Below, piece after piece: positions 25,966-34,877 of a stretch of 64,000 nucleotides of DNA (position 1 is the first letter of the stretch; every line of letters begins with the position of its first letter). The position numbers and the translations under genes were made by a program. Source of the stretch: Moraxella bovis. GTDB taxonomy: Bacteria > Pseudomonadota > Gammaproteobacteria > Pseudomonadales > Moraxellaceae. The DNA lies in NCBI RefSeq assembly GCF_002014975.1, contig NZ_MUXV01000048.1, forward strand, positions 13,145 to 77,144, given 5' to 3'. Under the pieces are notes generated by a model, which had not been told where the DNA came from, did not search any database, and worked only from the letters and a program-made list of their open reading frames with translations.

Positions 25966-26158
25966 AGATAAACCGTAAAATTTTTACTCTTAAATGGTTT
26001 TTGTGAGTTTACGGTTTAAAATTAAGAAAATTCAATAAATCCAAAAAAATTATATTGTAAATCAACAATATACATAAACCGTAAACCAAATTTTTAATTT
26101 TCTAAAAAGTTTACGGTTACAGAACACAAACTGTAAACTAGCAAATAAGGAAATCGTT
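25966..26158 (+). promoter_or_regulatory. Array of five AAACCGTAAAC-type sites
   Basis: Five copies of the core lie within 170 bases: TAAACCGTAAA (25969), GTTTACGGTTTAA (26007), TAAACCGTAAACC (26075), GTTTACGGTTA (26109) and AAACTGTAAAC (26128). Orientation alternates. The array precedes the plus-strand gene at 26159 and is unlike the neighbouring TTTATTCA operators. It may be a regulator-binding or iteron array. Confidence 0.65.
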
Positions 26159-26446
26159 ATGATTAACCACAAACCAACACTTCTAGAAGACCCCACAGAA
26201 GAGCCAATTTTTCTTTTTTCTTACGAGGTGGAGAGATACAGAAAAGAATGCTTGTCGCAAGAACAAAAAGACACACTAGAAAAACTTGTTAATGAAGTGC
26301 ATTTGAACAATCCCCAAAAAACGATTATGGATATTTGGTTGGCGTTGGTTGAGCATTGTGGTGTTTCCAATTACCACAGCATAAAGAAAGACAACTACGA
26401 TGAAGTATTGTCATTTTTGCAAGGTATGATACCAAACACACAATGA
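26159..26446 (+). CDS. Phage-region protein of unknown function (95 aa)
   Basis: A 95-residue acidic, helical protein (SYEVERYRKECLSQEQKDTLEKLVNEVHLNNPQKTIMDIWLALVEHCGVSNYHSIKK). A ribosome-binding AAGGA lies just before the ATG, downstream of the AAACCGTAAAC array. The following S24 ORF is in the same frame after the TGA. No family recognised. It may belong to the lysogeny control region at the right end of the prophage. Confidence 0.6.
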   Translation: MINHKPTLLEDPTEEPIFLFSYEVERYRKECLSQEQKDTLEKLVNEVHLNNPQKTIMDIWLALVEHCGVSNYHSIKKDNYDEVLSFLQGMIPNTQ

Positions 26447-26473
26447 GCTTTTATTTTAAAGGGGTTATTGCCA

Positions 26474-26863
26474 GTGCAGGGGGGCGGTAAGTTTAGCGAT
26501 GGCGTGATAGGCACAGATGAGTTTTTGGCATTTCGCCAAGACTGGATTAACCGCACAAGCCTTACAGCAAGCCAGCTTGTCGCCATTAACACAGACGGCG
26601 ACAGTATGTTCCCCACAATACCAGAAAACGCTACTGTCTTAATTGACAAATCAAAAAACACCGCCAAAGACGGTCGTATCTATGTGATACGCATCGGCGA
26701 GCAGTTGTATGTCAAACGCACCCAGTGGCTACCAACAGGGCTACGACTCATCAGTGACAACACCATTTACGACCCCATAGACCTATCAAAAGCCGACCTA
26801 GACAGCTCCGACATTGAAATCTATGGGCAAGTCATCCACATCAGCTACGACTTACCCCACTAG
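26474..26863 (+). CDS. S24/LexA-type peptidase domain without a DNA-binding domain
   Basis: A 129-residue protein starting at a GTG behind AAAGGGG (a TTG at 26468 is an alternative). It has the S24 fold: catalytic Ser in INTDGDSMFPTIPENATVLID and Lys in GRIYVIRIGEQLYVKRTQ. In full repressors a helix-turn-helix and a cleavable Ala-Gly linker precede this part; here only a Gly-rich stump remains. The upstream frame stops at the end of the previous gene. It is either a truncated repressor or a stand-alone partner of the short repressor. Confidence 0.75.
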   Translation: MQGGGKFSDGVIGTDEFLAFRQDWINRTSLTASQLVAINTDGDSMFPTIPENATVLIDKSKNTAKDGRIYVIRIGEQLYVKRTQWLPTGLRLISDNTIYDPIDLSKADLDSSDIEIYGQVIHISYDLPH

Positions 26864-26882
26864 CTACCACTCACGCATAAAA

Positions 26883-26916
26883 AAGCGACCACTACTTGGT
26901 ATGGTCGCTTGATTTT
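26883..26916 (+). terminator. Terminator after the S24 gene
   Basis: AAGCGACCA and TGGTCGCTT form a stem with an A run before and GATTTTT after it. Confidence 0.75.
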
Positions 26917-27177
26917 TAGGCTGGATGATGGGCGTTTAAACACTATTTAAACGCCCATCAAAATTTTATCATTTATGCAGGTTTTTTCATCATTTTTCTA
27001 TCACTTTCCATCAATTTTAATCATTTTGTTTTCTGCATATTCTTGACCGCCCAACCGCCCACAGCTTAGATGTATCAATGGCTCGGGCTTGGTCTGCTCT
27101 CTGGTCTGGTCTATGCAGGTTTAATCAGTCCCCCATACATCAAAAAAAGGGCGTCATGCCCTTTTTGTTTTAAACTC
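26917..27177. other. Right-end non-coding region of the prophage
   Basis: No gene is seen. It contains a 14-bp perfect inverted repeat (GATGGGCGTTTAAA, 26927-26940, with its complement 26946-26959) and three TATGCAG/CTGCATA motifs (26974, 27033, 27112) like those at the left prophage edge. A hairpin terminator (AAAAGGGCGTCATGCCCTTTT, 27144-27165 region) probably serves the phosphoesterase gene. Confidence 0.5.
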
Positions 27178-28287
27178 TCACTTGCCACGCATGTCAATTA
27201 TCCATACTTCTGCTTGTGAGCCCAAGCGCAACGGCACGCCCCAAAAGCCATAGCCTGATGAGACCACCACATGCGTGCCGTTGATTTTTTCGTGTCCGTA
27301 TGCCACACGGTTGATGGCTTTGACGATAAAATTGGCAGGGAAAACTTGTCCGTTGTGGGTATGCCCTGATACTTGTAGGTCTATGGGTAGCTGTACATTT
27401 TGGACAATCTCGCTTGGTCTGTGGTCAAGCAATATCACAGGATAGCGAGTATCCACGCCACGCATGAGCTCGTGCGTGGGCAGACGGTCGGCGTAATGGT
27501 CATCATATCGCCCGATAATCGTCATTGGCACGTCATTGATAATAAACATCTGAGCGGTGTCATCAAGCAGTATCGCTCCGCTATCACGCACCGCCTGTAC
27601 GATGGCATGGCGTTCTTTGGCGTTATACAGGTCGTGATTGCCAAGGCTTGCGATGAGATTGCCATTGACTGATTTGACCAAATTGTCAAAAGCGGTGTGC
27701 ATTTTTTCGCCATGATAAACGTGCGTGTCATCATCCATAATGTCGCCCGGCATGAGCAGTACGTCTGCTTTTTCACGTTTTAAAATGTCTGCCAAACGTT
27801 TAAGCTGGCGACTGCCGACCAAAGAACCCAAATGGGTGTCGCTTGCCACAGCGACCCTGACAGGATTCATCGGTTTGTCAATCTGTATGGATAGATGTCG
27901 CACCACAGGCGTGTAGGCGTTATAAACGGACAAGCCAACCAATCCAATAAAGCTTGCCACGCCAAAGGTACGCACCATCACCCCATCTACCCCGCCCATG
28001 ATAGTACCAAAAGATGAGATGTGTTTTATGGCAATCACAAGCAGTGTGGTCATGATGATACTTAGCACACCAAGCCACAGCACCGCCATATAACTCATAC
28101 CAAAGCGGAACATGCCCACAAACAGCGTAACCAAAAACAAATGCGTGATGACAAACATACCCACAAACACCGCCGTTTTGGCATTGGGTAGATAAGGTTT
28201 GATAAGCCAAAATATACCCTTTGCTCCGATGTAAGTAAACAGCTCAATGAGTAAAATCGTTGTGGCTAAAAAGAAAAGTCGTCTCAT
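27178..28287 (-). CDS. Membrane-anchored metallophosphoesterase (YaeI/YkuE-like)
   Basis: A 369-residue protein. The first 125 residues hold four hydrophobic segments that anchor it in the inner membrane. The catalytic calcineurin-like domain from about 140 shows all metal-binding motifs: ASDTHLG, PGDIMDDD, LGNHDLY, LLDHRP and SGHTHNGQ. Relatives hydrolyse phosphodiesters of envelope lipids, but the substrate here is unknown. It overlaps the upstream hydrolase gene by four bases (ATGA), so the pair forms an operon. First chromosomal gene to the right of the prophage. Confidence 0.9.
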   Translation of the reverse strand: MRRLFFLATTILLIELFTYIGAKGIFWLIKPYLPNAKTAVFVGMFVITHLFLVTLFVGMFRFGMSYMAVLWLGVLSIIMTTLLVIAIKHISSFGTIMGGVDGVMVRTFGVASFIGLVGLSVYNAYTPVVRHLSIQIDKPMNPVRVAVASDTHLGSLVGSRQLKRLADILKREKADVLLMPGDIMDDDTHVYHGEKMHTAFDNLVKSVNGNLIASLGNHDLYNAKERHAIVQAVRDSGAILLDDTAQMFIINDVPMTIIGRYDDHYADRLPTHELMRGVDTRYPVILLDHRPSEIVQNVQLPIDLQVSGHTHNGQVFPANFIVKAINRVAYGHEKINGTHVVVSSGYGFWGVPLRLGSQAEVWIIDMRGK

Positions 28288-29252
28288 TGTCCCACCCCAA
28301 AAAACCCCATCACCTGCCGACCGATAAAGCCCGTATCAAACGAGCGAGTGCGATAATCATAATCCAAAAACCCAATATGCCCACCATATCTGGTGTCCAA
28401 TAGACGCACATCATCAGACACGTCCGAGCGTTCGGCAGTTACGCCCAAAAATGGGTCGTCTTGGGCTGTGATGATGAGCGTGGGTTTGTTGATGTGGATA
28501 AGAAAAGGCAAAGCAGACGACTGACGATAGTAGTCGTTTTTGGAGCGAAAGCCATGACGGGGAGCGGTAAAAACATTGTCAAAATCACCCAAGCGTTTGG
28601 CGGATTTAAGGATATTCATCTCATCGGTGGTGAGATGGTTGTCTAGGGCTTTTTTAATGATGGGGTTTAGCAGGTATGGCGTGTAAATGTGTCGCCCTAA
28701 AAGTCGCTCCATAGCCACTGAACTGCTTGCCAAGTCCACAGGAGCGGATACCACCACCGCACGCTGACAAATCACGTCTGTGCCATATTCGCCCATGTAT
28801 TTGGCAAGGGCATTGCCCCCAAGAGACACGCCAACGGCATAGATGTGGGCAAATTCGTTTTGTAAATGTGTCAAATTATGATGAATCTCGCCAGTATCCC
28901 CTGCGTTATAAAATACCTTGCCTGAGACCGCCACACCGCCACACGAGCGAAAATGAGCGACCACAAAATGACAATTTGCCCCGTGTACTGCAAAAGCGAG
29001 CGACTTGGCATAATGGCTTTGGCTTGACCCTTCCATGCCATGAAATAGCACGATGAGTGGTTTTTGGTATTTGCCGTCCACCTTGACATCGTCAGTCAGT
29101 AGGTAATCAAACGCCACATCGCTTTCATTCAAAGAATCTTTGATGAGCTTGCGTGTATAATTGGGCGTGTATTTGACGATGTAGCGGGGCAAAATGGTTT
29201 GTAGGTGGGGATTTTTAAGCCAAATGGGTGGGTGAAAGGTGGTTGTCATCAT
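28284..29252 (-). CDS. YheT-like alpha/beta hydrolase
   Basis: A 322-residue hydrolase. The N-terminus PPIWLKNPHLQTILPRY is typical of YheT/ABHD1-like proteins. The oxyanion region is LFHGMEGSSQSHY. The nucleophile Ser lies in AVGVSLGGNALAKYMGE, and the acid and His lie in ITAQDDPFLG and TRYGGHIGFL. The substrate is unknown; lipid or ester hydrolysis is likely. Two adjacent ATGs (29252, 29249) are possible starts. It is coupled to the downstream phosphoesterase by a four-base overlap. Confidence 0.9.
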   Translation of the reverse strand: MMTTTFHPPIWLKNPHLQTILPRYIVKYTPNYTRKLIKDSLNESDVAFDYLLTDDVKVDGKYQKPLIVLFHGMEGSSQSHYAKSLAFAVHGANCHFVVAHFRSCGGVAVSGKVFYNAGDTGEIHHNLTHLQNEFAHIYAVGVSLGGNALAKYMGEYGTDVICQRAVVVSAPVDLASSSVAMERLLGRHIYTPYLLNPIIKKALDNHLTTDEMNILKSAKRLGDFDNVFTAPRHGFRSKNDYYRQSSALPFLIHINKPTLIITAQDDPFLGVTAERSDVSDDVRLLDTRYGGHIGFLDYDYRTRSFDTGFIGRQVMGFFGVGQ

Positions 29253-29353
29253 ATTAATAATGGCTGATTAATAAAGTAGCTATTTTAGTACAAATGTAAT
29301 AATTTTTCAATGTAAAATAAATTAAAGATTTGTATAAAATTAATTGCTTAATA

Positions 29354-32300
29354 TCAATAACTTTGTAAATAAATAATTGGTAAAATAATACGATATTCTT
29401 TTTGGGTATTTTTATCATACCATAAAACAATAAAATTTATTTCACTGCCAATAACATAATAGCCTTTCTTTAAATATTTACCTAGCTTGGGAATAAACTT
29501 CGATTTAGAAAAAGCAAACAATTGTTTTTGGTCATAAAATACACCAGTATCATTTGCAAATAAGGCATCACCAGCATTCAAGCAATTTTTAATCAGTTCT
29601 TGTTTTTCTTTAAAATGACCCAAATTTACATCTTCATGGGTTAAATATAGTGCTAACTGTTTTACTTCTTTCTTGGTATGCGTATAATTTGCCATATCAA
29701 TATTTTGGCATAACTCAAATAGCCCTTTTTGATTGCTTAAAATACTTAAATGCTGTTTGGCACGAGAAAACGCAACATATAGCACCCTTTTTTCATCGTC
29801 TGTTTGGTATTTAGGATTGTCCAAATATACAAAAACACTGTCGTATTCTCGTCCTTTGGCTTTGTGAATGGTAGAAACAAAAATACCGCCCGTTTCTACG
29901 TGATAAAAGTTTTCCAATCTTGATTCTTCTATAAAAATACGCCAATCTGACACATATTTTTGATTGGGATTTGCCAATTCAAAAGCATTGATTAAATTGT
30001 TTAGTAAAAATAGATTTTTACTGTTTTTGCAACGCTCGTTATTGGTTTTTTCTTTGGCGGATTGCCAAGTGGTATCATCAATTAAAGATTGATGTTCTGC
30101 AATCTTTAAATAATGGTCAAATACCCGTACTTCTAATAAATCTTTTACCTTAAATCCGTCATTGGACTGCACCAATTTACACGGTAAATTGTGCTGTCTT
30201 AATTGTCCTGCAATATAAATCGCTTCTTCATTGGTTTGGGTTAATATGCCAATACTGCCACCCAGCAAGATTTTTTGCTTTACCTGTTCTATTAAATAAG
30301 GCATAACATCGCCAGAATAATGTACGCCTTTTACTTTTTCTTGTGCATTATTAACAGCAATGATTTCTTCACTTTTTAAACGATTATGAATATTTTTAGC
30401 AAAATGATTGCAAAAATCCACAATGTGCTTTTGACTTCTATAATTATGCGTTAGATAATGGCGTGTCGCCCCCATATCGCACAACCGCCCCATATAATCA
30501 GGACTTGCCCCCATAAAAGTATAAATGGTTTGGTCATCATCACCCACCGCAATCACTCGCATTTCTTCATTTTTTGCCATCAAAGTTTGAATTAACTCAA
30601 ATTGGGTTTTATTCATATCTTGGGCTTCATCAATGACCAACACTAACTTGGCAATACGACTTTCTTCTACTTCGCCCTTGTTAATTTTATCAATCGCTTG
30701 TTTAATGATTTTATCGGCGTCTTTCAAATCACCAACCCGTCCCAATAAATCAAAACAATAAGAATGAAAAGTCTTTATTTCAATAAATCGTCCTGCATTA
30801 CCTAAAAGCTCCACCAAACGCGATTTAAATTCTATGGCGGCGGCACGAGAAAAGGTGAGCATTAATAATTGCTCGTGTTTAATGTCTTCCATTTGATAAA
30901 GACTTGCCAATTTATGCACCAGCACCCTTGTTTTGCCACTGCCTGCGGTTGCAAATACCACCATATGCTGACTTTGATTGTCATTAATAATAGCTAATTG
31001 CTCGCTTGATAGATTACCAAACCACTCATTAAAGCGTTGTTCGGTCATATTTTTATTTAAAACATCGCTGTTTTTAAAATAGGTTTTTAAAAACTTTTGA
31101 TACTCTTGGCTAAAATAATCATTGACAAGTTGTAGGGCGGATTCTTGATTTTCGGTCATTAAATTGGCATATTTACCGACAATATGAATTTGCTCACGGC
31201 GAGTTTTATAATAATGATAGAGTTTTTTATAATCGTCTTTGGTGTATTGTTTTCTATTATCCATTTCTAGGCGTGTTAAATGTAGCCGTTGATACATCAC
31301 CAAAAATCCACCGTCAATTTTAATTAATCCCATTCTGGAAATATAAAATAAAGCGTCTTCTAACTCATCAAAGCTAATTTTGGATTTTTGACCATTATAA
31401 AAAGCCGATTGTAATTCTCCCAATGAAAAATCAACGGGCAAAGTCTCATTACTTTTATCGCTTTTTTCTTTATTTTGTGCTTGTGCCAGTTGATATAAAT
31501 AACCTGCAAGCCAAATGGCTTTTTCTTTTTTATTTTGCATAAAAGCCAAAATATCATCATAAGAATGATTTAGCTCATAATTGATTTCTTGATAAGACTC
31601 TTCGGCTCGTTTTATCCAGTTTTTTATTTTCCAAAAAGTAAGTAAAGATTTAATGGTTTTTGGACTGATTTTATCATGATGATATTGATTGGCAAATTTA
31701 TGGTTGAGTGCTTTTAGGCTTGTGCATAATACCCCTTCGCCCAGTTGAAATTGTTCCAATAATAAAAGCTCAATGCCATACAATTCATTAATTTTATTAA
31801 CAATCGGATAACTTCGGCTATTTTTAGGAATATAGGCTTGTAAATCTTGTTGGTCGGCTAAGATTTCTTCTTTTCTCATTAAAGTAATGAGTTTGACGAC
31901 TTTTTCGGTTTGTAATCCCAAAACATCAGCAATATAGTCCACTCGGGATTCTGCTTGTTCATCGGTTAATTGCCTTTGACTTCTTTGTGAAAAGAGTTTT
32001 TTGATAATACGAATGGCGGTTTGTTTATCATCAAAAGCAATTAAAGTAGAATTGTTGATTTTTTCAATGGCGGTTTGGGTATTGGGCGACAAAATACTAT
32101 TGGCAAAAACCTTTGGCATATTTTGCCCACGCTTAACATAACCAGATTCTTCTAGGGCATTAATCGCGGTAGTAACACGAGTTTCTATGTCATTAATTTC
32201 ATCATTCCATCCTGCTTGGCGGGCGATTTCTAGGGCGGAAATGGACATTGCTTTATTTTTGGCAAACTTTTCTTTTAAGGCACGCCATATTTGCCCGATT

Positions 32301-34144
32301 TCTTTTTGTGATATTTTGGTTTGATTTAATAAAATAAAATGCTTATCCAAATCATCATTGGAAAATAACACATAGCATTTGGCTTGTATATTTTCATCTC
32401 GTCCTGCACGTCCTGCTTCTTGCACATAATTTTCCAAAGAATCGGATATTTCAAAATGCACCACCAAGCCCACATCTTTTTTGTCTACGCCCATTCCAAA
32501 CGCAGAAGTTGCCACCATTATTTGCGTTTCGCCCGTGATAAAGCTATTTTGATTAAATATCTTTAATTCGCTGTCCATTTTGCCGTGATAGGGCAAGGCA
32601 TTAAATCCGTCTTGGGATAATTGCGTGGCAATCTCTGCAGTTTTTTTGGTACGAGAAACATAAATAATCGTTGGACAGTCATAAATTTGAATCAGTTCTC
32701 GCAGTGTTTGGTATTTTTGTTCTTCATTATTTTGGGGAATGACTTGATATTGCAAATTTTTTCTTTCAACACTTGCCGAAAATAATTTTAATTCCAAATC
32801 CAATTGTTCTTTAAAATAATGTTTGATATCAAGAATGACTTGTGGTTTTGCAGTGGCGGTAAAACAAGACACAGGAATATTGAGCCCAACCATTTTTTGG
32901 CTTTGAATGCGGTTAATAAATTCGCCAATGTACAAATAATCCACCCGAAAATCTTGCCCCCACGCCGAAAAACAGTGAGCTTCGTCAATGACAAAACGAG
33001 CAACCGTACGACTGGCAATTAAATTTTCAATGGTGCGAGAACGCAAACTTTCAGGCGAAATGTATAATAAACTTGCCGTGCCGTCTTTAATACGAGTAAT
33101 GGCTTTTTGGCGTTCTATGGGGTCAAGCAGTCCATTAATGGTAACTGCTTCGGTAATACCACGACTTTCTAAATTGTCCACTTGGTCTTTCATTAAAGAT
33201 TGCAAGGGCGAAATAATAACCGTCAAGCCTTTTTTATTTTCTCCAGCCATTAATGCAGGAATTTGAAAAGTAATGGACTTTCCGCCCCCTGTGGGAAATA
33301 CCGCTAATAAAGACTCACCATTAATGGCAGACTGTACTGCCTGTGCTTGTAATGGCTTATCATCATAACTTCTAAAATCATCATAACCAAAATATTTACC
33401 CAGTGCTTTTTTGGCATTTAATTTCTCATCACAATAAACACAGGATTTATGACACGGTGTGGCACGAAGTTCATTAAAAATATACTCAATTTCTGGGTGT
33501 TTATATAACACCCAGCTTGGGTTAATAGAATGGCGTTCATCACACTCAATGAGTGCCAAAACATGACACAGTCCAATCGGATATTTTTGAATAAACTCAT
33601 TTAAGATGGAATGCTCGCAAATTTTATGTTGAAAGTGATTTTTAATGAGCGTAACGATTGATGAGCACTCTTGATTAAAATTAACAATTTTAAAAAATGG
33701 TGCAAACCCTGCTTTTTCTTTTAATAACTGATAAAAGATGATTTTTAAATTTTCTGATAATTGATGAAAAGCGATGATTTCTTGTTCTAACAGCTCTCTT
33801 ATAATCATACAATCATTTAGAGGATTGTTGGAGTTTTCAAAATCGGTTTTATAGTCTTTATTTAGGGCGTGATACGGTCTTTTTGGAAATAATAAGGCGG
33901 ACAAATAGAGCGTATCAATAATGTCTGTGGGATTTTTATTAATGCTTTGCAAATCCGATTGAATATAAGTATAATCGTGATTTAAAAAATTATGCCCACA
34001 GATAAAATCTGCGTCTTTTATTTGGTTGATAATCTCACTAATTTTGGCAGTATGTAGATTTTTATCGGCAAAAACCGCCCCAATGTCCATAATCTTTTTG
34101 GTATGGGTGTCAATTTCTAGGTCAAGGTAGGCAATGTAAGGCAT
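29354..34144 (-). CDS. Giant exonuclease-RecQ-UvrD helicase fusion
   Basis: A 1596-residue protein with three enzyme modules. Residues 1-120 form a DnaQ-like 3'-5' exonuclease: LDLEID (D-x-E), GHNFLNHDY, and NNPLNDCM in the third motif. A Cys cluster (C231, C235, C238) follows. Residues about 255-700 are a RecQ helicase: Walker A FPTGGGKS at 283-290, DEAH 387-390, HFEISDSLENYVQEAGRAGRD. A UvrD/PcrA-type SF1 helicase starts near 1040: ATAGSGKT near 1065, VIDEAQDMNKTQ, VGDDDQTIYTFMGA, HNYRS and VSTIHKAKGREYDSV. The DNA is AT-richer than its neighbours, suggesting transfer. A role in repair or defence is inference. Confidence 0.88.
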   Translation of the reverse strand: MPYIAYLDLEIDTHTKKIMDIGAVFADKNLHTAKISEIINQIKDADFICGHNFLNHDYTYIQSDLQSINKNPTDIIDTLYLSALLFPKRPYHALNKDYKTDFENSNNPLNDCMIIRELLEQEIIAFHQLSENLKIIFYQLLKEKAGFAPFFKIVNFNQECSSIVTLIKNHFQHKICEHSILNEFIQKYPIGLCHVLALIECDERHSINPSWVLYKHPEIEYIFNELRATPCHKSCVYCDEKLNAKKALGKYFGYDDFRSYDDKPLQAQAVQSAINGESLLAVFPTGGGKSITFQIPALMAGENKKGLTVIISPLQSLMKDQVDNLESRGITEAVTINGLLDPIERQKAITRIKDGTASLLYISPESLRSRTIENLIASRTVARFVIDEAHCFSAWGQDFRVDYLYIGEFINRIQSQKMVGLNIPVSCFTATAKPQVILDIKHYFKEQLDLELKLFSASVERKNLQYQVIPQNNEEQKYQTLRELIQIYDCPTIIYVSRTKKTAEIATQLSQDGFNALPYHGKMDSELKIFNQNSFITGETQIMVATSAFGMGVDKKDVGLVVHFEISDSLENYVQEAGRAGRDENIQAKCYVLFSNDDLDKHFILLNQTKISQKEIGQIWRALKEKFAKNKAMSISALEIARQAGWNDEINDIETRVTTAINALEESGYVKRGQNMPKVFANSILSPNTQTAIEKINNSTLIAFDDKQTAIRIIKKLFSQRSQRQLTDEQAESRVDYIADVLGLQTEKVVKLITLMRKEEILADQQDLQAYIPKNSRSYPIVNKINELYGIELLLLEQFQLGEGVLCTSLKALNHKFANQYHHDKISPKTIKSLLTFWKIKNWIKRAEESYQEINYELNHSYDDILAFMQNKKEKAIWLAGYLYQLAQAQNKEKSDKSNETLPVDFSLGELQSAFYNGQKSKISFDELEDALFYISRMGLIKIDGGFLVMYQRLHLTRLEMDNRKQYTKDDYKKLYHYYKTRREQIHIVGKYANLMTENQESALQLVNDYFSQEYQKFLKTYFKNSDVLNKNMTEQRFNEWFGNLSSEQLAIINDNQSQHMVVFATAGSGKTRVLVHKLASLYQMEDIKHEQLLMLTFSRAAAIEFKSRLVELLGNAGRFIEIKTFHSYCFDLLGRVGDLKDADKIIKQAIDKINKGEVEESRIAKLVLVIDEAQDMNKTQFELIQTLMAKNEEMRVIAVGDDDQTIYTFMGASPDYMGRLCDMGATRHYLTHNYRSQKHIVDFCNHFAKNIHNRLKSEEIIAVNNAQEKVKGVHYSGDVMPYLIEQVKQKILLGGSIGILTQTNEEAIYIAGQLRQHNLPCKLVQSNDGFKVKDLLEVRVFDHYLKIAEHQSLIDDTTWQSAKEKTNNERCKNSKNLFLLNNLINAFELANPNQKYVSDWRIFIEESRLENFYHVETGGIFVSTIHKAKGREYDSVFVYLDNPKYQTDDEKRVLYVAFSRAKQHLSILSNQKGLFELCQNIDMANYTHTKKEVKQLALYLTHEDVNLGHFKEKQELIKNCLNAGDALFANDTGVFYDQKQLFAFSKSKFIPKLGKYLKKGYYVIGSEINFIVLWYDKNTQKEYRIILPIIYLQSY

Positions 34145-34229
34145 GGGGTTTGGGTGCTGATGAATTTGGTTTAGTTTATAAAATTTTTGGGTAAAAATCC
34201 AGTCGTTAGCACTTTTCTATCCATGTATG

Positions 34230-34877
34230 TTAATTGGCAATCCGTATCACAAACCACACCCCCACACCCCCAATCGTGAGCTTGATTTGTGAGCCGTCTG
34301 TTAGACCTTGCGGGAGTGTGGTGCGAACGGTGCGACCTTGATGGGTAAAGGTGATTTGTCCGCCCTGCTGACTAAGCTCCCTACTGATGACGAGCGTGGG
34401 GAAGGTGTTTTTTGGGGGTTTGCTCGCTTCTTTGGCAGTTTGGGCGATGATGGTTTGGGCTTTGGCAAGTAGGGCTTTGGCATTTTTAAAAATGCCCTTA
34501 TCCGCTTGCCAATCTCTTTGTAATTCGTGGATACGCTTTTCGGCAAAGTTGGCAAATCTTTGGGCGTTTGTTTCAAATTTTTGCAAATTTGCCATAACAG
34601 TGGGCGATTTTTGGATTTCTTGGTTGATTTTTTGGGTCAATTTGCCTACCGCACTAAAATAGACGGCGTGATACACGTCATATTCGGCACGTTTTTTGGG
34701 GTCTTTTAGGGTGGCGTAGGCTTCGTTTATTAGTACGATTTGTCCGCCTTCGCCTGCACGGTCGGGGTGGTGGCGTTTGGCAAGCTGACGGTAGGCGTGC
34801 TTGATGTCGTCCGTGCTGGCGGATTTTGGCACGCCTAAAATGGCATAATAATCGTGTTTGGGGGGCTGTTTTTTCAC
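34230..34877 (-). CDS. J-domain co-chaperone-like protein
   Basis: A 215-residue protein. The J domain at 9-70 includes [37 protein letters not shown] with the HPD motif. A helical middle follows. The last 55 residues resemble the DnaJ C-terminal beta domain ([39 protein letters not shown]). No Cys-rich zinc fingers. It probably recruits DnaK to a special client. It overlaps the ABC-F gene by four bases, so they are co-transcribed. Confidence 0.85.
   Translation of the reverse strand: MKKQPPKHDYYAILGVPKSASTDDIKHAYRQLAKRHHPDRAGEGGQIVLINEAYATLKDPKKRAEYDVYHAVYFSAVGKLTQKINQEIQKSPTVMANLQKFETNAQRFANFAEKRIHELQRDWQADKGIFKNAKALLAKAQTIIAQTAKEASKPPKNTFPTLVISRELSQQGGQITFTHQGRTVRTTLPQGLTDGSQIKLTIGGVGVWFVIRIAN

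Larger units (their letters stand above)
4897..27170 (-). mobile_element. Decayed Mu-like (B3/BcepMu-type) prophage
   Basis: Phage genes run almost unbroken on the minus strand between secA and a housekeeping phosphoesterase. Early functions are at the right (repressor, gp16-type protein, Mu transposase N-terminus, DUF3164, ANR, DUF2786). Head genes are in the middle (DUF935 portal, MuF, protease/scaffold, decoration, capsid), and tail genes are at the left. This order is that of Mu-like transposable phages. No terminase, complete transposase, MuB-type ATPase, Mor, GemA, endolysin, tail fibre or invertase gene was found. Three gene-joining deletions are visible. The exact ends are not established; the limits given are the outermost phage-like signals. 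Confidence 0.85.

Noticed and set aside
25966-26140. CRISPR-like repeats
   Set aside because: The repeated unit is only about 11 bases, alternates in orientation and has irregular spacing. It fits an operator or iteron array, not a CRISPR.
27040-27130. Possible tRNA as prophage attachment site at the right edge
   Set aside because: No cloverleaf with TPsiC and anticodon arms could be drawn. Mu-like phages also insert by transposition and do not need a tRNA.
28727-29056. 109-residue plus-strand ORF opposite the hydrolase gene
   Set aside because: His/Pro/Arg-rich antisense shadow of a gene with intact catalytic motifs.
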